A DNA stretch of 64,000 bases, from the NCBI RefSeq assembly GCF_038452265.1, contig NZ_CP151843.1:868001-932000 (forward strand). Direction: 5' to 3'. Positions 18,113 to 27,311 of this stretch are shown in pieces. The notes beneath the pieces were generated by a model. The model was not told the DNA's origin. It saw only the letters and a list, made by a program, of their open reading frames with translations, and searched no databases. The stretch's first letter is position 1; every line of letters begins with the position of its first letter. A program made the translations under genes and the position numbers. Source of the DNA: Vibrio diazotrophicus (lineage in GTDB: Bacteria; Pseudomonadota; Gammaproteobacteria; Enterobacterales; Vibrionaceae).

Positions 18113-18829
18113 TCACACGACACCTAACCGGGACAACTTTTGATTATCATCTTGAAGTAGTGCTTGTGACGCTAATCTGGCCTGTATACTGTTACCAGCC
18201 ATAATTGCATCGTAAATAACTCGATGCTCGTCTAAACAGAAGCGACCACCCTCTGAGGAGTGATTGATGAACAACTTAAAAATAGTAGAAAGGATATTAC
18301 TAAATGGTAGAAAAAAGTGATTCTGAGTTGCTAAGAAAATAGTTTGATGGAATAAATGGTCATTTTTAATCCATTCATCATAGTTAATTTCTTCAGCAGC
18401 CAAAACCATTTGCTGAAAGATAACAGAAAGTTCTTTTCTATGCTCAACTGTTGCATGCTTTGCTGCCAACGCACAGGCTTCTGGTTCAATAGCTTTACGA
18501 AGTCCTAAAAATTGAGCCAAAAACCTCTGATTATCGTTAAGCCCTTTTATCCATTCTAAGAGCTGAGGATCCAGAAAGTGCCAATGGTGTCTGGGTAACA
18601 CGATCGTACCTATCTTAGGCTTAGCTGCAATTAAACCTTTTGCAGAAAGTAACTTAGAAGACTCGCGCAACGCAGTTCTGCTTACACCAAAGGTGCTGCA
18701 CAATTCCATTTCACTTGGTAACTTCTCGTTAGGATTTAACTCACCAGAAAGGATTTTACACGCAATTTCTGTGGCTATTTGTACATGAATTTTACAACCC
18801 GACTGTTTTAAACTTGAATACTCGATCAT
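18113..18829 (-). CDS. FadR-subfamily GntR transcriptional regulator 1
   Basis: A 238-residue regulator from ATG 18829, chosen over the ATG at 18862 because GGAGAG sits 7 bp before it and the length then matches its paralogue. It has an N-terminal winged helix (KLPSEMELCSTFGVSRTALRESSKLLSAKGLI) and a C-terminal all-helical FCD ligand domain with metal-ligand residues (D and H within IKNDHLFHQTIF, and later His). It is related along its full length to the divergent regulator at 19103. FadR-type proteins in sugar-acid loci usually repress until a uronate intermediate binds. Targets are inferred to be the TTGTA-N-TACAA sites. Confidence 0.88.
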   Translation of the reverse strand: MIEYSSLKQSGCKIHVQIATEIACKILSGELNPNEKLPSEMELCSTFGVSRTALRESSKLLSAKGLIAAKPKIGTIVLPRHHWHFLDPQLLEWIKGLNDNQRFLAQFLGLRKAIEPEACALAAKHATVEHRKELSVIFQQMVLAAEEINYDEWIKNDHLFHQTIFLATQNHFFLPFSNILSTIFKLFINHSSEGGRFCLDEHRVIYDAIMAGNSIQARLASQALLQDDNQKLSRLGVV

Positions 18830-19102
18830 CCAACGCTCTCCAAATGTTTGTTTCAAGCTCAAACATCAGTTCTTTGTCATTTAAATAAATAATACAATAA
18901 CACTAGAATTTGACAATTAGTTTTAAATATTATCTAGACTCGTATTCCGTGTAACTAAGCTAAACTGGATAGCCAACCTTGATAAGCAACAACTAGATTT
19001 AAGTTCTGTTTGCTACATGGAACACAAACATCTGCTTGGTGACTTCTATCACTAATGCTATATTACGGCTTAAATAATACATATTTAGCGAAAAGTGATT
19101 TT

Positions 19103-19822
19103 ATGTCTGGCGAATTCCACTCTATATCCGGTTCAAAACGTAGCCTTCACGTTCAAGTTGCGCGTGAAATTGCTCGTAGTATTTTATCTGGCAAAATTGC
19201 CCAAGGCTCCATACTTCCAGGTGAAATGGTACTTTGCGAACAATTTGGTATTAGCCGAACAGCTCTTCGTGAAGCGGTAAAACTGTTAACGTCAAAAGGA
19301 CTATTGGAATCACGTCCTAAAGTAGGTACACGCGTTATCGATAGAGCTTACTGGAATTTTCTTGACCCACAGCTCATCGAGTGGATGGATGGTCTAACTG
19401 AAATAGATCAATTTTGTCACCAATTTCTGGGTTTAAGACGAGCAATTGAACCAGAAGCCTGCGCACTGGCCGCAAAAAATGCGACAGCAGAGCAACGTAT
19501 TGAGCTATCAGAAGCATTTCAAGACATGTTAGAAGTTGCCAATGAGGATGAGCTAGATAAAAAACGCTGGATGAATGTAGACATTCGATTCCACAGCATT
19601 ATCTTTAACTCAACAGGTAATGACTTCTTCTTACCATTTGGTCATGTATTAACAACAATGTTCATTAACTTCATTGCCCATTCCTCTGAAGAAGGCAGCA
19701 CTTGTATCAATGAGCATCGAAATATCTATGAAGCAATAATGGCAGGCAATGCTGAAAAAGCCCGCCAGGCATCAATCGACCATCTGTTAGATTCAAAACA
19801 CAGATTAGCGGAAGTTGGTTAA
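19103..19822 (+). CDS. FadR-subfamily GntR transcriptional regulator 2
   Basis: A 239-residue regulator from ATG 19103. An in-frame ATG at 19055 exists, but the extra residues have no counterpart in the paralogue and neither start has a strong ribosome-binding site. The winged helix reads ILPGEMVLCEQFGISRTALREAVKLLTSKGLLESRPKVG in two overlapping blocks, followed by an FCD domain (WMNVDIRFHSIIF supplies D and H metal ligands). It is divergent from regulator 1 and clearly its paralogue. Such pairs can bind the same operators with different inducers. This is an inference. A strong terminator follows. Confidence 0.9.
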   Translation: MSGEFHSISGSKRSLHVQVAREIARSILSGKIAQGSILPGEMVLCEQFGISRTALREAVKLLTSKGLLESRPKVGTRVIDRAYWNFLDPQLIEWMDGLTEIDQFCHQFLGLRRAIEPEACALAAKNATAEQRIELSEAFQDMLEVANEDELDKKRWMNVDIRFHSIIFNSTGNDFFLPFGHVLTTMFINFIAHSSEEGSTCINEHRNIYEAIMAGNAEKARQASIDHLLDSKHRLAEVG

Positions 19823-19839
19823 ATAGACTTAAAATTGCA

Positions 19840-19867
19840 AAAGCACGTGAACATCACGTGCTTTTTT
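19840..19867 (+). terminator. Terminator after FadR-type regulator 2
   Basis: AAGCACGTGA and TCACGTGCTT form a 10-bp stem followed by TTTT. Confidence 0.88.
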
Positions 19868-19981
19868 GGCTCAAATGAAGAATATCAATAATGTACCAAT
19901 CGTAAAAATGTAATCTACTTCAGGGAAAACTCACCAAATTGAGCATATAATAATACAATTATAAAGCGAGAGAATTTCCTG

Positions 19982-21847
19982 ATGACTGAATCCTTATTAC
20001 CAAATATCTTACAATTCATTAGTCAAATAGACCCTTTCGACAAAATACCAAAGAAATCCCTACGCAGCCTAGCGTCAGACATCAAAATCAGATACTTGAG
20101 AAAAGGTGAGGTAATTGAACCTTACGTCTGTGACCAAGAAAAATGTCTTTACATAGTTCGTACAGGTTCCATTGAACAACGTAAACACAATGGTGTACTA
20201 AGAGCAAAACTTGAAGCAGATGATCTTTTTGGATTTACTTTCCTAGGAAATGATATCGAACCAAGTAAGCAGTATAAAGCAATCGCTATTGAAAATTCAT
20301 TAGTATACGTAGTACCTAATAGCGCTTTACAGAGGCTTTTCTCTGTTCACCCTGAGCTTGCTGAGCATTTCGCTTCTCAAGCTCAACTTCGCCTAAAATC
20401 CGCCTTAGATGTTGTATGGTCGAATAAAGAAAAAGGGCTATTTATAAAGCAAGTAAGTGACATCGCAAGTCGGCAAGTTGCTGTCGTTCAAGCTAATCAA
20501 TCGATTCAAGCTGTTGCTACTGAAATGATGAAAAAATGTTCTCCCTGCGCGGTTGTTTATAACCATGAAACCATCATAGGTGTTATTACAGATCGCGATA
20601 TGACAAAGCGAGTAATATCACAACGTGTAAGCATTGATAATCCAATATCTACCGTCATAACCAAAGACCCTCTCACTGTCCACCCAGAGGACTTAGTGCT
20701 ACATGCTGCTTCTATCATGATGCAACACAACATTCGCAACCTGCCTGTCGTAAAAGACAATAAGGTAGTTGGAATTTTAACAACAAGTCACTTGGTACAA
20801 AATCACCGAGTTCAAGCGGTATTTTTAATAGAAAAAATTAAATACGCTGGTAGCGTTAAATCGCTGTCAAGCTACACACCAGAACGTCAGGCTATATTTG
20901 AAGCTTTAGTTGAAGGCAAAGTGTCTCCAGAAATCATAGGAAGAGTGATGACAATGATAATGGATGCATACACTCGTCGACTAATCCAAATAGCTATTGA
21001 TAAATTAGGACCTCCACCATGTGATTTTTCCTGGATAGTCGCGGGTTCGCATGCACGAAATGAAGTGCATATGTTATCTGATCAAGATAGCGCGATAGTC
21101 CTAGCAGATAACGCAACGGCAAACGATAAGATTTACTTTAAGCACCTAGCAATGATGGTATCTAAAGGTCTGGCAAGTTGCGATTACCCATTGTGTCCAG
21201 GAAAATTTATGGCTGTAACTCCTCAATGGTGTCAGCCATTACACATATGGAAGAGCTACTACAAAAAATGGATCGCTAACCCTGAATATGAACGCCTACT
21301 GAACATAACCGTTTTTCTTGAAATACGGACAGTTTTCGGGAACAAGAATTTCGAGCAAGTTTTACGAAATGAACTTCACTCAGATATCAATGAAAACAAA
21401 GAATTCTTATCTATGCTGGTCAATGACGCTGTTTCCGTAAACCCTCCTTTAGGGATATTTAACAGCTTAGTTTTGGAGAAGTCAGGAGAGAATAAGAAGA
21501 CCCTAAATGTTAAGAAATACGCTATCAATTTAATAATAGATCTAGCTCGAATCTATGGTCTTTCAGTCGCATGCAACTCTTCAGGCACTGATGAACGATT
21601 TAAAAATGCCAACGAAAAAGGCATGTTAAGTGATGACGCTTATAAAAATATAACTAACGCCTACCAGTTTATTTCATCATTTCGCTTTGCTCATCAACTA
21701 GAGGCACTTAAAAGTGGCGGAGTTCCCGACAATCATATTGACCCAAACACATTCGGAAGTTTTGAACGTAAACACTTGAAGGATGCTTTCCGCATCATCG
21801 CCGATCTGCAAGAAGCCGCAAAATTACGATTCGGAGCGACTCAATGA
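19982..21847 (+). CDS. cNMP-binding / CBS / DUF294 nucleotidyltransferase-like signalling protein
   Basis: A 621-residue cytoplasmic protein with three modules. A cyclic-nucleotide-binding fold covers about residues 15-135, a CBS pair covers about 160-285, and a DUF294 putative nucleotidyltransferase domain starts near 320. The latter contains AGSHARNEVHMLSDQDSAI (GS...R, then DQD), followed by its C-terminal helical domain. Proteins of this layout are usually encoded with an exonuclease and often beside acetate or other SSS transporters, where they are thought to control uptake. The downstream exonuclease start overlaps this stop by 4 bp (ATGA). The target in this locus is unknown. Confidence 0.85.
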   Translation: MTESLLPNILQFISQIDPFDKIPKKSLRSLASDIKIRYLRKGEVIEPYVCDQEKCLYIVRTGSIEQRKHNGVLRAKLEADDLFGFTFLGNDIEPSKQYKAIAIENSLVYVVPNSALQRLFSVHPELAEHFASQAQLRLKSALDVVWSNKEKGLFIKQVSDIASRQVAVVQANQSIQAVATEMMKKCSPCAVVYNHETIIGVITDRDMTKRVISQRVSIDNPISTVITKDPLTVHPEDLVLHAASIMMQHNIRNLPVVKDNKVVGILTTSHLVQNHRVQAVFLIEKIKYAGSVKSLSSYTPERQAIFEALVEGKVSPEIIGRVMTMIMDAYTRRLIQIAIDKLGPPPCDFSWIVAGSHARNEVHMLSDQDSAIVLADNATANDKIYFKHLAMMVSKGLASCDYPLCPGKFMAVTPQWCQPLHIWKSYYKKWIANPEYERLLNITVFLEIRTVFGNKNFEQVLRNELHSDINENKEFLSMLVNDAVSVNPPLGIFNSLVLEKSGENKKTLNVKKYAINLIIDLARIYGLSVACNSSGTDERFKNANEKGMLSDDAYKNITNAYQFISSFRFAHQLEALKSGGVPDNHIDPNTFGSFERKHLKDAFRIIADLQEAAKLRFGATQ

Positions 21848-22560
21848 GGTGTTTAGTCAACTATTTTCATCCATGTGCTCGACTTAACCGACAACGTGCA
21901 AACTATCTGCAACAAAACGTTTTACCCGACCCAATTAAAGACCTCATTAAGGACGATGCTTTCTCAGTGGATCAATACTTGTCTGAGATATCATTAATAG
22001 TTTTAGATATCGAAACAACTGGCTTAGATTCAGAAGAAGACCTAATTCTATCTATTGGTTGGGTAGAAATCATCGGTAATCAAGTAGATCTATCAACATC
22101 ACAACACATGTACATCGATAGTGGTTCTCAAATAAAACCTGAGACGGCAGTTATTAATCACATAACACCTCAGATGCTTCTTGGTGGGGTATCCATTCAT
22201 GATGCCATTCAACATTTCTTGTCTAGCGCCAAGGGAAAGCTATTGGTAGCGCATGGAAGTATGATCGAAAAGAATTTTCTAAATCAATATCTACACTGTG
22301 TATTCAGTATTAGCCCACCGCCACTAATGTGGCTCGATACATTAACAATAGAAAAGCGACTCGAAAAGACTGCAAACTCTGGAGAACCAATAGATGTAAC
22401 ACTATCCGCAACCCGTTCAAGGTATGGGCTGCCGGAGTACAACGGCCATAACGCATTAGCTGATGCAGTAGCAACTGCGGAATTACTGCTTGCACAACAA
22501 GCCAGAGTGACACCCAAAGGTAACTCTACCATCGGTACAATGTACCGACTAAGTATTTAA
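21844..22560 (+). CDS. DEDD-family 3'-5' exonuclease (DnaQ-like)
   Basis: A 238-residue exonuclease-fold protein. Exo I is VLDIETTGLDSEED near residues 54-67 with the D and E metal ligands, and Exo III is HNALADAVATAELL near 205-218, giving the H-x4-D of the DEDDh class. It is related to the proofreading subunit of DNA polymerase III but lacks polymerase-binding context. It overlaps the CBS/DUF294 gene by 4 bp and so is translationally coupled. This two-gene set is recurrent in proteobacteria. Its substrate, RNA, DNA or a signalling nucleotide, is not established here. Confidence 0.87.
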   Translation: MRCLVNYFHPCARLNRQRANYLQQNVLPDPIKDLIKDDAFSVDQYLSEISLIVLDIETTGLDSEEDLILSIGWVEIIGNQVDLSTSQHMYIDSGSQIKPETAVINHITPQMLLGGVSIHDAIQHFLSSAKGKLLVAHGSMIEKNFLNQYLHCVFSISPPPLMWLDTLTIEKRLEKTANSGEPIDVTLSATRSRYGLPEYNGHNALADAVATAELLLAQQARVTPKGNSTIGTMYRLSI

Positions 22561-22575
22561 GTCTATAAATAGAAA

Positions 22576-22600
22576 TGCCCTTCAAGATTATTGAAGGGCA
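22576..22600. terminator. Bidirectional terminator between exonuclease and kdgM-like gene
   Basis: TGCCCTTCAA and TTGAAGGGCA form a 10-bp perfect stem between convergent genes. Confidence 0.8.
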
Positions 22601-22624
22601 TTAACAACTTTTGAAAGGTTAAAC

Positions 22625-23302
22625 CTAGAAGCTATAAGTTAAACCGACACGACTTCTTAGTTGTCGGTCTCCACTCGTCGAAGAAACCGATACGTTACCG
22701 AACTCTACATAAGGTTTCCATGCCCAGTCAGCTTCTTTATAGCTGATCTTCATGTTTACATCCCAGTTACTATCTTTATTATCAAAGAAAATAACGTCAT
22801 CTAAACTTTTTTCATAGTTGGCTTCCAAACCCACAGCTAGATTTTCAAACCCATAATCAAGATTCGCTGTTACTTTACTTTTTTGCTCTGTATCAGTACC
22901 TGCGTCATCAGTATATTTCTTGATCTCATGGCGGTATCGAAGCTTCGCTTTTAACCCTGAGTCAAATGAATATTGGAGGCGAACTTGCGGTTTGAACGTC
23001 ACCTTATCGCTACCAAAAGTAACGGGCATACCAGGTTGCAGTAGCCAGTGTTCGTCTAATTTTAGATTATAACCATAGTCAAATTCGTTGTCTCCGGACT
23101 CCCAACCTTCGTCAAAAGGATTGCCTTTTTGCTTTGCTTCAACGCCAAAATAGTGGTTACCTGCGCTACCGCCTATTTTCACACGACTCGCATAACTTTC
23201 AGACTCATGTTTGTATTCTTGTCTAAAATCCAAAGAGGCAGCAGATGCGCTAGTTGCTAAAAGGGCTGTAGAGATCATCAAAGCGAGATTGTTATACTTC
23301 AT
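22625..23302 (-). CDS. kdgM: KdgM-family oligouronate-specific outer-membrane porin
   Basis: A 225-residue outer-membrane beta-barrel protein with a signal peptide (cleavage near residue 21, after TSASA). It has the KdgM hallmark of alternating amphipathic strands and ends in the aromatic C-terminal residue of barrel proteins (GLTYSF). Mature start ASLDFRQEYKHESESYASRVK is typical. KdgM channels let acidic oligosaccharides such as oligoalginate or oligogalacturonate into the periplasm. It complements the surface PL7 lyase and the inner-membrane carriers of this locus. Its upstream region is long, AT rich and contains partial copies of the TACAA half-site. Confidence 0.9.
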   Translation of the reverse strand: MKYNNLALMISTALLATSASAASLDFRQEYKHESESYASRVKIGGSAGNHYFGVEAKQKGNPFDEGWESGDNEFDYGYNLKLDEHWLLQPGMPVTFGSDKVTFKPQVRLQYSFDSGLKAKLRYRHEIKKYTDDAGTDTEQKSKVTANLDYGFENLAVGLEANYEKSLDDVIFFDNKDSNWDVNMKISYKEADWAWKPYVEFGNVSVSSTSGDRQLRSRVGLTYSF

Positions 23303-24009
23303 AATTTTATCCAGTTTTTCACCTAAGTACTGAAATACACAGCATTAAGTATTTATTGTTTAGTGTGTAATTTTTTTTGTGATAGTTAACTTTTGCTAAA
23401 ATTAACGGAATAAATCATAAAATAATACAAATAAAACTCTATGCTATAAATTGCTTTATGTGACTAAAGCCTCTCACATAATCACTATTCGTTAAAAAAA
23501 CATGACATAAATCGACACTTATAGAATTCGCCCCATAATAAATGTAATAAAATATTATAAATATAAGAGTAATGAATGTATTGTAGATGTATCTCTACAA
23601 CCAAATAGGAAGTCAAGAAACCTATCATGCACATGAATAAATCGTGGCCTCTAGCTATACCACTCCAATCGATTTAGAGAGATAAAATTGGGGTACAGAT
23701 AAAAAATGTAGGTGAACGCTGAATGTATGAATATACCTTAGGTTAGAGGAAAGCAGCTATGCTGCTTTCTAATTCTTAACAGCAAAAAGTGCATATTTAT
23801 GTAGCACTTCAGCGTTTATCCGTGATCTTAAACCAGTAATGTGCATCTAAGAATTGCTGCTAAAATACTTGATAGTTAACCTAAATGACGCTATTTCACA
23901 CGTAAATGTAAAAAACAACTCAACAAAAAGATCAACCCTGGACCTATCAATATTTAAAAAATTATGTTATAACTATTATAACTGTTATAACTATTATAGA
24001 GTTATAATT
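23303..24009. other. 700-bp AT-rich region upstream of kdgM, with inverted and direct repeats
   Basis: No convincing gene. It holds TTGTAGA and TCTACAA arms at 23581-23600, a perfect hairpin at 23749-23769 (GAAAGCAGC/GCTGCTTTC), and tandem 18-bp repeats at 23965-23999. It probably contains the kdgM promoter and marks the change from the alginate locus to decayed mobile DNA. Confidence 0.5.
23965..23999 (+). repeat. Two tandem 18-bp direct repeats
   Basis: TGTTATAACTATTATAAC at 23965-23982 is followed directly by a 17-base copy at 23983-23999. It lies in the boundary zone before the IS66 remnant. Function unknown; it could be an operator array or a simple slippage product. Confidence 0.6.
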
Positions 24010-24267
24010 TTAATATAAGGAGCGAGCGCCAAAAGCGGTATGCTGTTGCAGATAATCCTTACAACACCTTAAAAAAACCTCTTCCACATTCAGAACTTCG
24101 TCTTCCAAAAGTCGCAGATCAACTTCCATAATTAGCAAATCGCCTTCGAACTGTGGCAAAAGACTATTGCTGACATAAATTTCAGGCAAAAAGCTACCGC
24201 AGACAGATATAGCGGTCATTTTGTGATACCGCTTAGCGCAGGTGCGGTTATTTGCCTTTTCTATCAT
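24010..24267 (-). other. Doubtful 85-aa open frame
   Basis: An 85-residue frame lies between the repeats and the IS66 remnant. I see no recognisable domain and no good ribosome-binding site. The content (for example VDLRLLEDEVLNVEEVFLR) is not obviously random, so it could be a fragment of an older gene. Treat as unproven. Confidence 0.2.
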
Positions 24268-24371
24268 TCATAAAAGCTGCATAAAATGCTGAAACTAGAA
24301 ATACGTATCCGCCCCATTCCCCCACATTCTAATCAATATCGGTACGTCCTAAGATCAAATCTCCCAATCTC

Positions 24372-24685
24372 AGGAGATCTGAAATTGCAAAACGACGTAC
24401 CGACCAAGAATGGAAAAACCTGTTCGAGCAATAAGAATTCAGTCAACTATCCCAGCGTGTTTTCTGGAGCGCCATAATCTGAGTCTTTCGACCTTTTATG
24501 CAAACCGTCAACAATTGCAGTGCGCTGGGCAATCTCAAACTGGTGGCTTTATCAAAGCTGAAGTCGTCAAACAAACGACACGCTACCGGATGGATCAAAC
24601 TCCCGTCGCCAACATGACATTATTTATTAATGACGTTGAACTCAGCATTCCACAGGTTACACCTGCCTCATATTTGGCAGAGTAA
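24372..24685 (+). pseudogene. IS66 tnpA remnant
   Basis: The start region reads AKRRTDQEWKNLFEQ in one frame, stops, and resumes in another as LSLSTFYANRQQLQ and the downstream TnpA sequence ending VTPASYLAE. At least one frameshift separates the N-terminal helix-turn-helix from the rest, so no functional product is expected. Confidence 0.7.
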
Positions 24686-24723
24686 ATCGGAGCACTGTCA
24701 AGTAACGGATGCTGAAAGCTCCT

Positions 24724-24878
24724 AATGTTTACTTGTGTCGGGAGTATGTGGATTCTAGAAAATCCATCAATGGCTTATCCGGTCATTATCGAGTTCGAAA
24801 CGGGTTTACCATTAGGCACAAGTGCGCTGTTCCTATTTACCAATAAACAACGCGACAAAGTCAAAGTGTTGTAACGGG
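24724..24878 (+). pseudogene. IS66 tnpB (Orf2) remnant
   Basis: Translated pieces such as SINGLSGHYR and VRNGFTIRHKCAVPIY, in alternating frames, recall the DMRKSINGLS region of IS66 TnpB followed by the FL.N.RRDK.KVL block (here LFLFTNKQRDKVKVL). Only part of the gene is left and it is frameshifted. Confidence 0.6.
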
Positions 24879-24897
24879 ATAAAACGGGCTTTGCCCT

Positions 24898-25780
24898 GTG
24901 GTACAAACGGCTGAAAAAAGCCACATTCACAAACAACCCGCACCGATAAGCATCATCCCCAAAAGCTTCGCTGCCGAAAGTCTGCTTGCCAACACTATTT
25001 TAGGTAAATATCAGTATGCGCTTTCGCTGTATCGTCAGGAAACCTTACTCACCCAATCAGGTATCGAGTTATCGAGAACGACCGTGGCAAGGTGGGTAAT
25101 CCAGGTGAGTGAAAAGTTCAAACCACTTTATCAGGCACTGAAGACTCAGTTACTCAAACAAGTAGTGGTTCAGACCAACGAAACGCCGCTCAATGTGCTC
25201 AAGGAAGACAAGCAATGTTATATGTGGCTGTACTGCTCGGGAGCCGACTCCCCCGAAGCTAAACTCCCTGACATGAAAAATATCGTCTTGTTCGACTATC
25301 AAAACAGTCGCGAGAAAGCCTGTCCAGTGAACTTCCTAGACAATTAATCTGGCTATCTACAAAGTGATGGTTACGCCGCTTATGACAATTAACGAAAGTG
25401 ACCAATGTTGGTGTTGCTTCGCTCACGCACGCCGTAAGTTCATAGAGAATAAAAAGCTTCAGAGCAAAGGTAAATCCGGCAAAGCAGACGTAGCGTTAGC
25501 CAAAATCCAAAAGCTGTACGCTCTGGAAGCTCGGTTGAAACCAGCTTCCGTTGAAGAACGATGGGCAAAAAGACAAGTTCAGGCAAAACCCATGTTAGAA
25601 GATCTCTATCATTGGTTAACTTCGCAGAAAATCATCGAATCGAGTCCTCTGGAAAAGCTATCAAGTACATCCAGGGTCAGTGGCCTAAGCTGATACGCCA
25701 TGTTGAAGATGGGTATTTATCTATCGACAAAAACCTAGCGGAACGTGCAATTAAATCACTGGTCATTGGAAGGAAAAACT
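24898..25780 (+). pseudogene. IS66 tnpC transposase remnant, 5' part
   Basis: Pieces in different frames cover most of the transposase: SIIPKSFAAESLLANTILGKY, ISRTTVARWV-like helix-turn-helix (here ELSRTTVARWV), VVQTNETPLNVLKE around the first catalytic Asp region (D is replaced by N), SGYLQSDGYAAYD after an in-frame stop, CWCCFAHARRKF, and NLAERAIKSLVIGRKN at the end. Frameshifts and stops make it nonfunctional. The 3' part is displaced to 27083-27257 by the IS110-family insertion. Confidence 0.75.
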
Positions 25781-27082
25781 CTTATGACCCTTTTCAAGTT
25801 TTTCTACAAAACCTCTCTCTTCTCTGTGAGACGAGGCGCATTCTCAGAGTTGGAATTGCCTGAGAGTGAATCAACAAATACTTGGGTTATACACATTTTA
25901 GCCCCAACATGGTTTTCGTAATAAGCTTACCTCCATCTGGCTGCTAGTCTCTAACCCAGTGGTTGAGTTAAATTTTTAACGAGGATTACTCACCTTGAGT
26001 CTCTTCACTTCCAAGCAAATTTTAAACTCTCTGATTCTGAGTAATTACCGCGATATCCCACATGAATCCAAGTAATTATCGCCCAACAGCCGTAATAGTC
26101 ACCTGCGAGTTTTTGCCTTTTTCCACCAAGTTTCGATAACGGAAACATAAACGTTATTGAACTTTCCAAGAGATATCTTTAGCTTCTTGGCAAACACTAT
26201 CCGGTCGATAGGTGACTAACCAGTTGCCAACCTTGGCATTATTTCTATTGGCCCATGCTGCCTCATACAATAATCGTCTCAGTTCCACATTACCCGCTTT
26301 AGTGATCCAAACTTTACGTGTTACGCTGCCGCTCAAGTATTCACCTGTTATCAATCCAAGGAATGCCATTATTTGTTTAGGATTACTAAATCGAGAAAAA
26401 TCTTCTAATTCAGCAACGGCTGAAATGGCGATAGTGCGTCCAACACCTTTTAAAGCTTTTAGCTGATTGACGAGATTATACAATGACAAATTTGGGAGCA
26501 ATCGTTCAATCTCTTGGTCTAGTTACTCTATTCGACTTTCTATTTGCTCTAAGCTTTGTCGATAGTGTTCATAAGCGATTTGCTGTAAAGTGAGCGGAAA
26601 TGATTGATTCGCGATCCATATTCTGTGGCGAACAGTCCACATCTTTTCTCTTATATTTTCCCTGTTCTCAGAAAGAATACTTTGAATTCGTTGCTTGGCT
26701 ACTTTGGTATCCTTTTTTGCACAAATTCTAGCCCTAACAAGATCGCGCATTGCTTCATGTGTAATATCGGGAACCCAAACATCCTCCGCCAACTCTCCAG
26801 CTCTATACAGCCTTGCTAATGCAACCGCACTCGGTGATCATTTTTGATCTTGTTGGTTGATAACTTGGGAATTCTAGAAAGATCAACAACGATGCAATCG
26901 ATATTCATACATAACAATAATCGATATAGACCGTAGCCAGTTGGCCCGCCTTCATAGCAAACAAGAATCGATTCGTGAAGTTTTAGGAGCTTCTTCATCA
27001 AACGTATAACAGAATCTTTAGCTGACGAAATTTTGCCATAAAAACGTACCATAGGTGAGTCTTAGTATATAAGGTTATACCA
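25781..27082 (-). mobile_element. Decayed IS110-family element inserted in IS66 tnpC
   Basis: Its limits are set by the break in tnpC: the IS66 coding sense ends at about 25780 and resumes at about 27083. Inside, on the minus strand, is an IS110-type transposase remnant (26154-27052), leaving about 370 bp of non-coding flank beyond the transposase 3' end (25781-26153). In this family such flanks can encode a guide RNA. Whether this decayed copy kept one cannot be told by eye. Confidence 0.72.
26154..27052 (-). pseudogene. IS110-family transposase remnant
   Basis: The N-terminal DEDD domain is recognisable by VCYEGGPTGYGLYRLLLCMN and IDCIVVDLSRIPK. The following motif, normally ending in an R-R-D-A-like catalytic Asp, reads KNDHRVRLH and then hits a stop. 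The C-terminal transposase_20 domain is readable in two later frames, including LKALKGVGRTIAISAVAELE and GLITGEYLSGSVTRK. Several stops and frame changes mean it is dead. Confidence 0.78.
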
Positions 27083-27257
27083 TCTGGTTGTTCGCCAATA
27101 ATCCCAATGGTGCAGATGCCAGTGCGCTGTTGTACAGCATCATCGAAACTGCGAAAGCTAACGGGCTAATACATGGTCAAATGTATGAAAGAACTGGCAA
27201 AGCCAGAGCCTGATATCAACTCACTGCTTCCCTGGAACTTCTCAAACTAAAAAGCCC
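27083..27257 (+). pseudogene. IS66 tnpC remnant, 3' part
   Basis: Reads WLFANNPNGADASALLYS then IETAKANG, and after a frame change CMKELAKPEPDINSLLPWNF, the usual end of IS66 TnpC. It is separated from its 5' part by the IS110-family insertion. Confidence 0.75.
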
Positions 27258-27311
27258 CGTGGGATTATGGATCGCATACAGAATTACAGCTCAAAGAGCT
27301 GTATACCTCTG

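Larger units (their letters stand above)
24372..27257 (+). mobile_element. Decayed IS66-family element, interrupted by an IS110-family insertion
   Basis: The three IS66 genes can be followed in order: tnpA (24372-24685), tnpB (about 24724-24878) and tnpC (24898-25780, continuing at about 27083-27257). All carry stops or frameshifts. The tnpC reading breaks after VIGRKN and resumes 1.3 kb later with WLFANNPNGADASALLYS, the expected continuation. This shows that the DNA between is a later insertion. Terminal inverted repeats were not identified. Confidence 0.8.
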
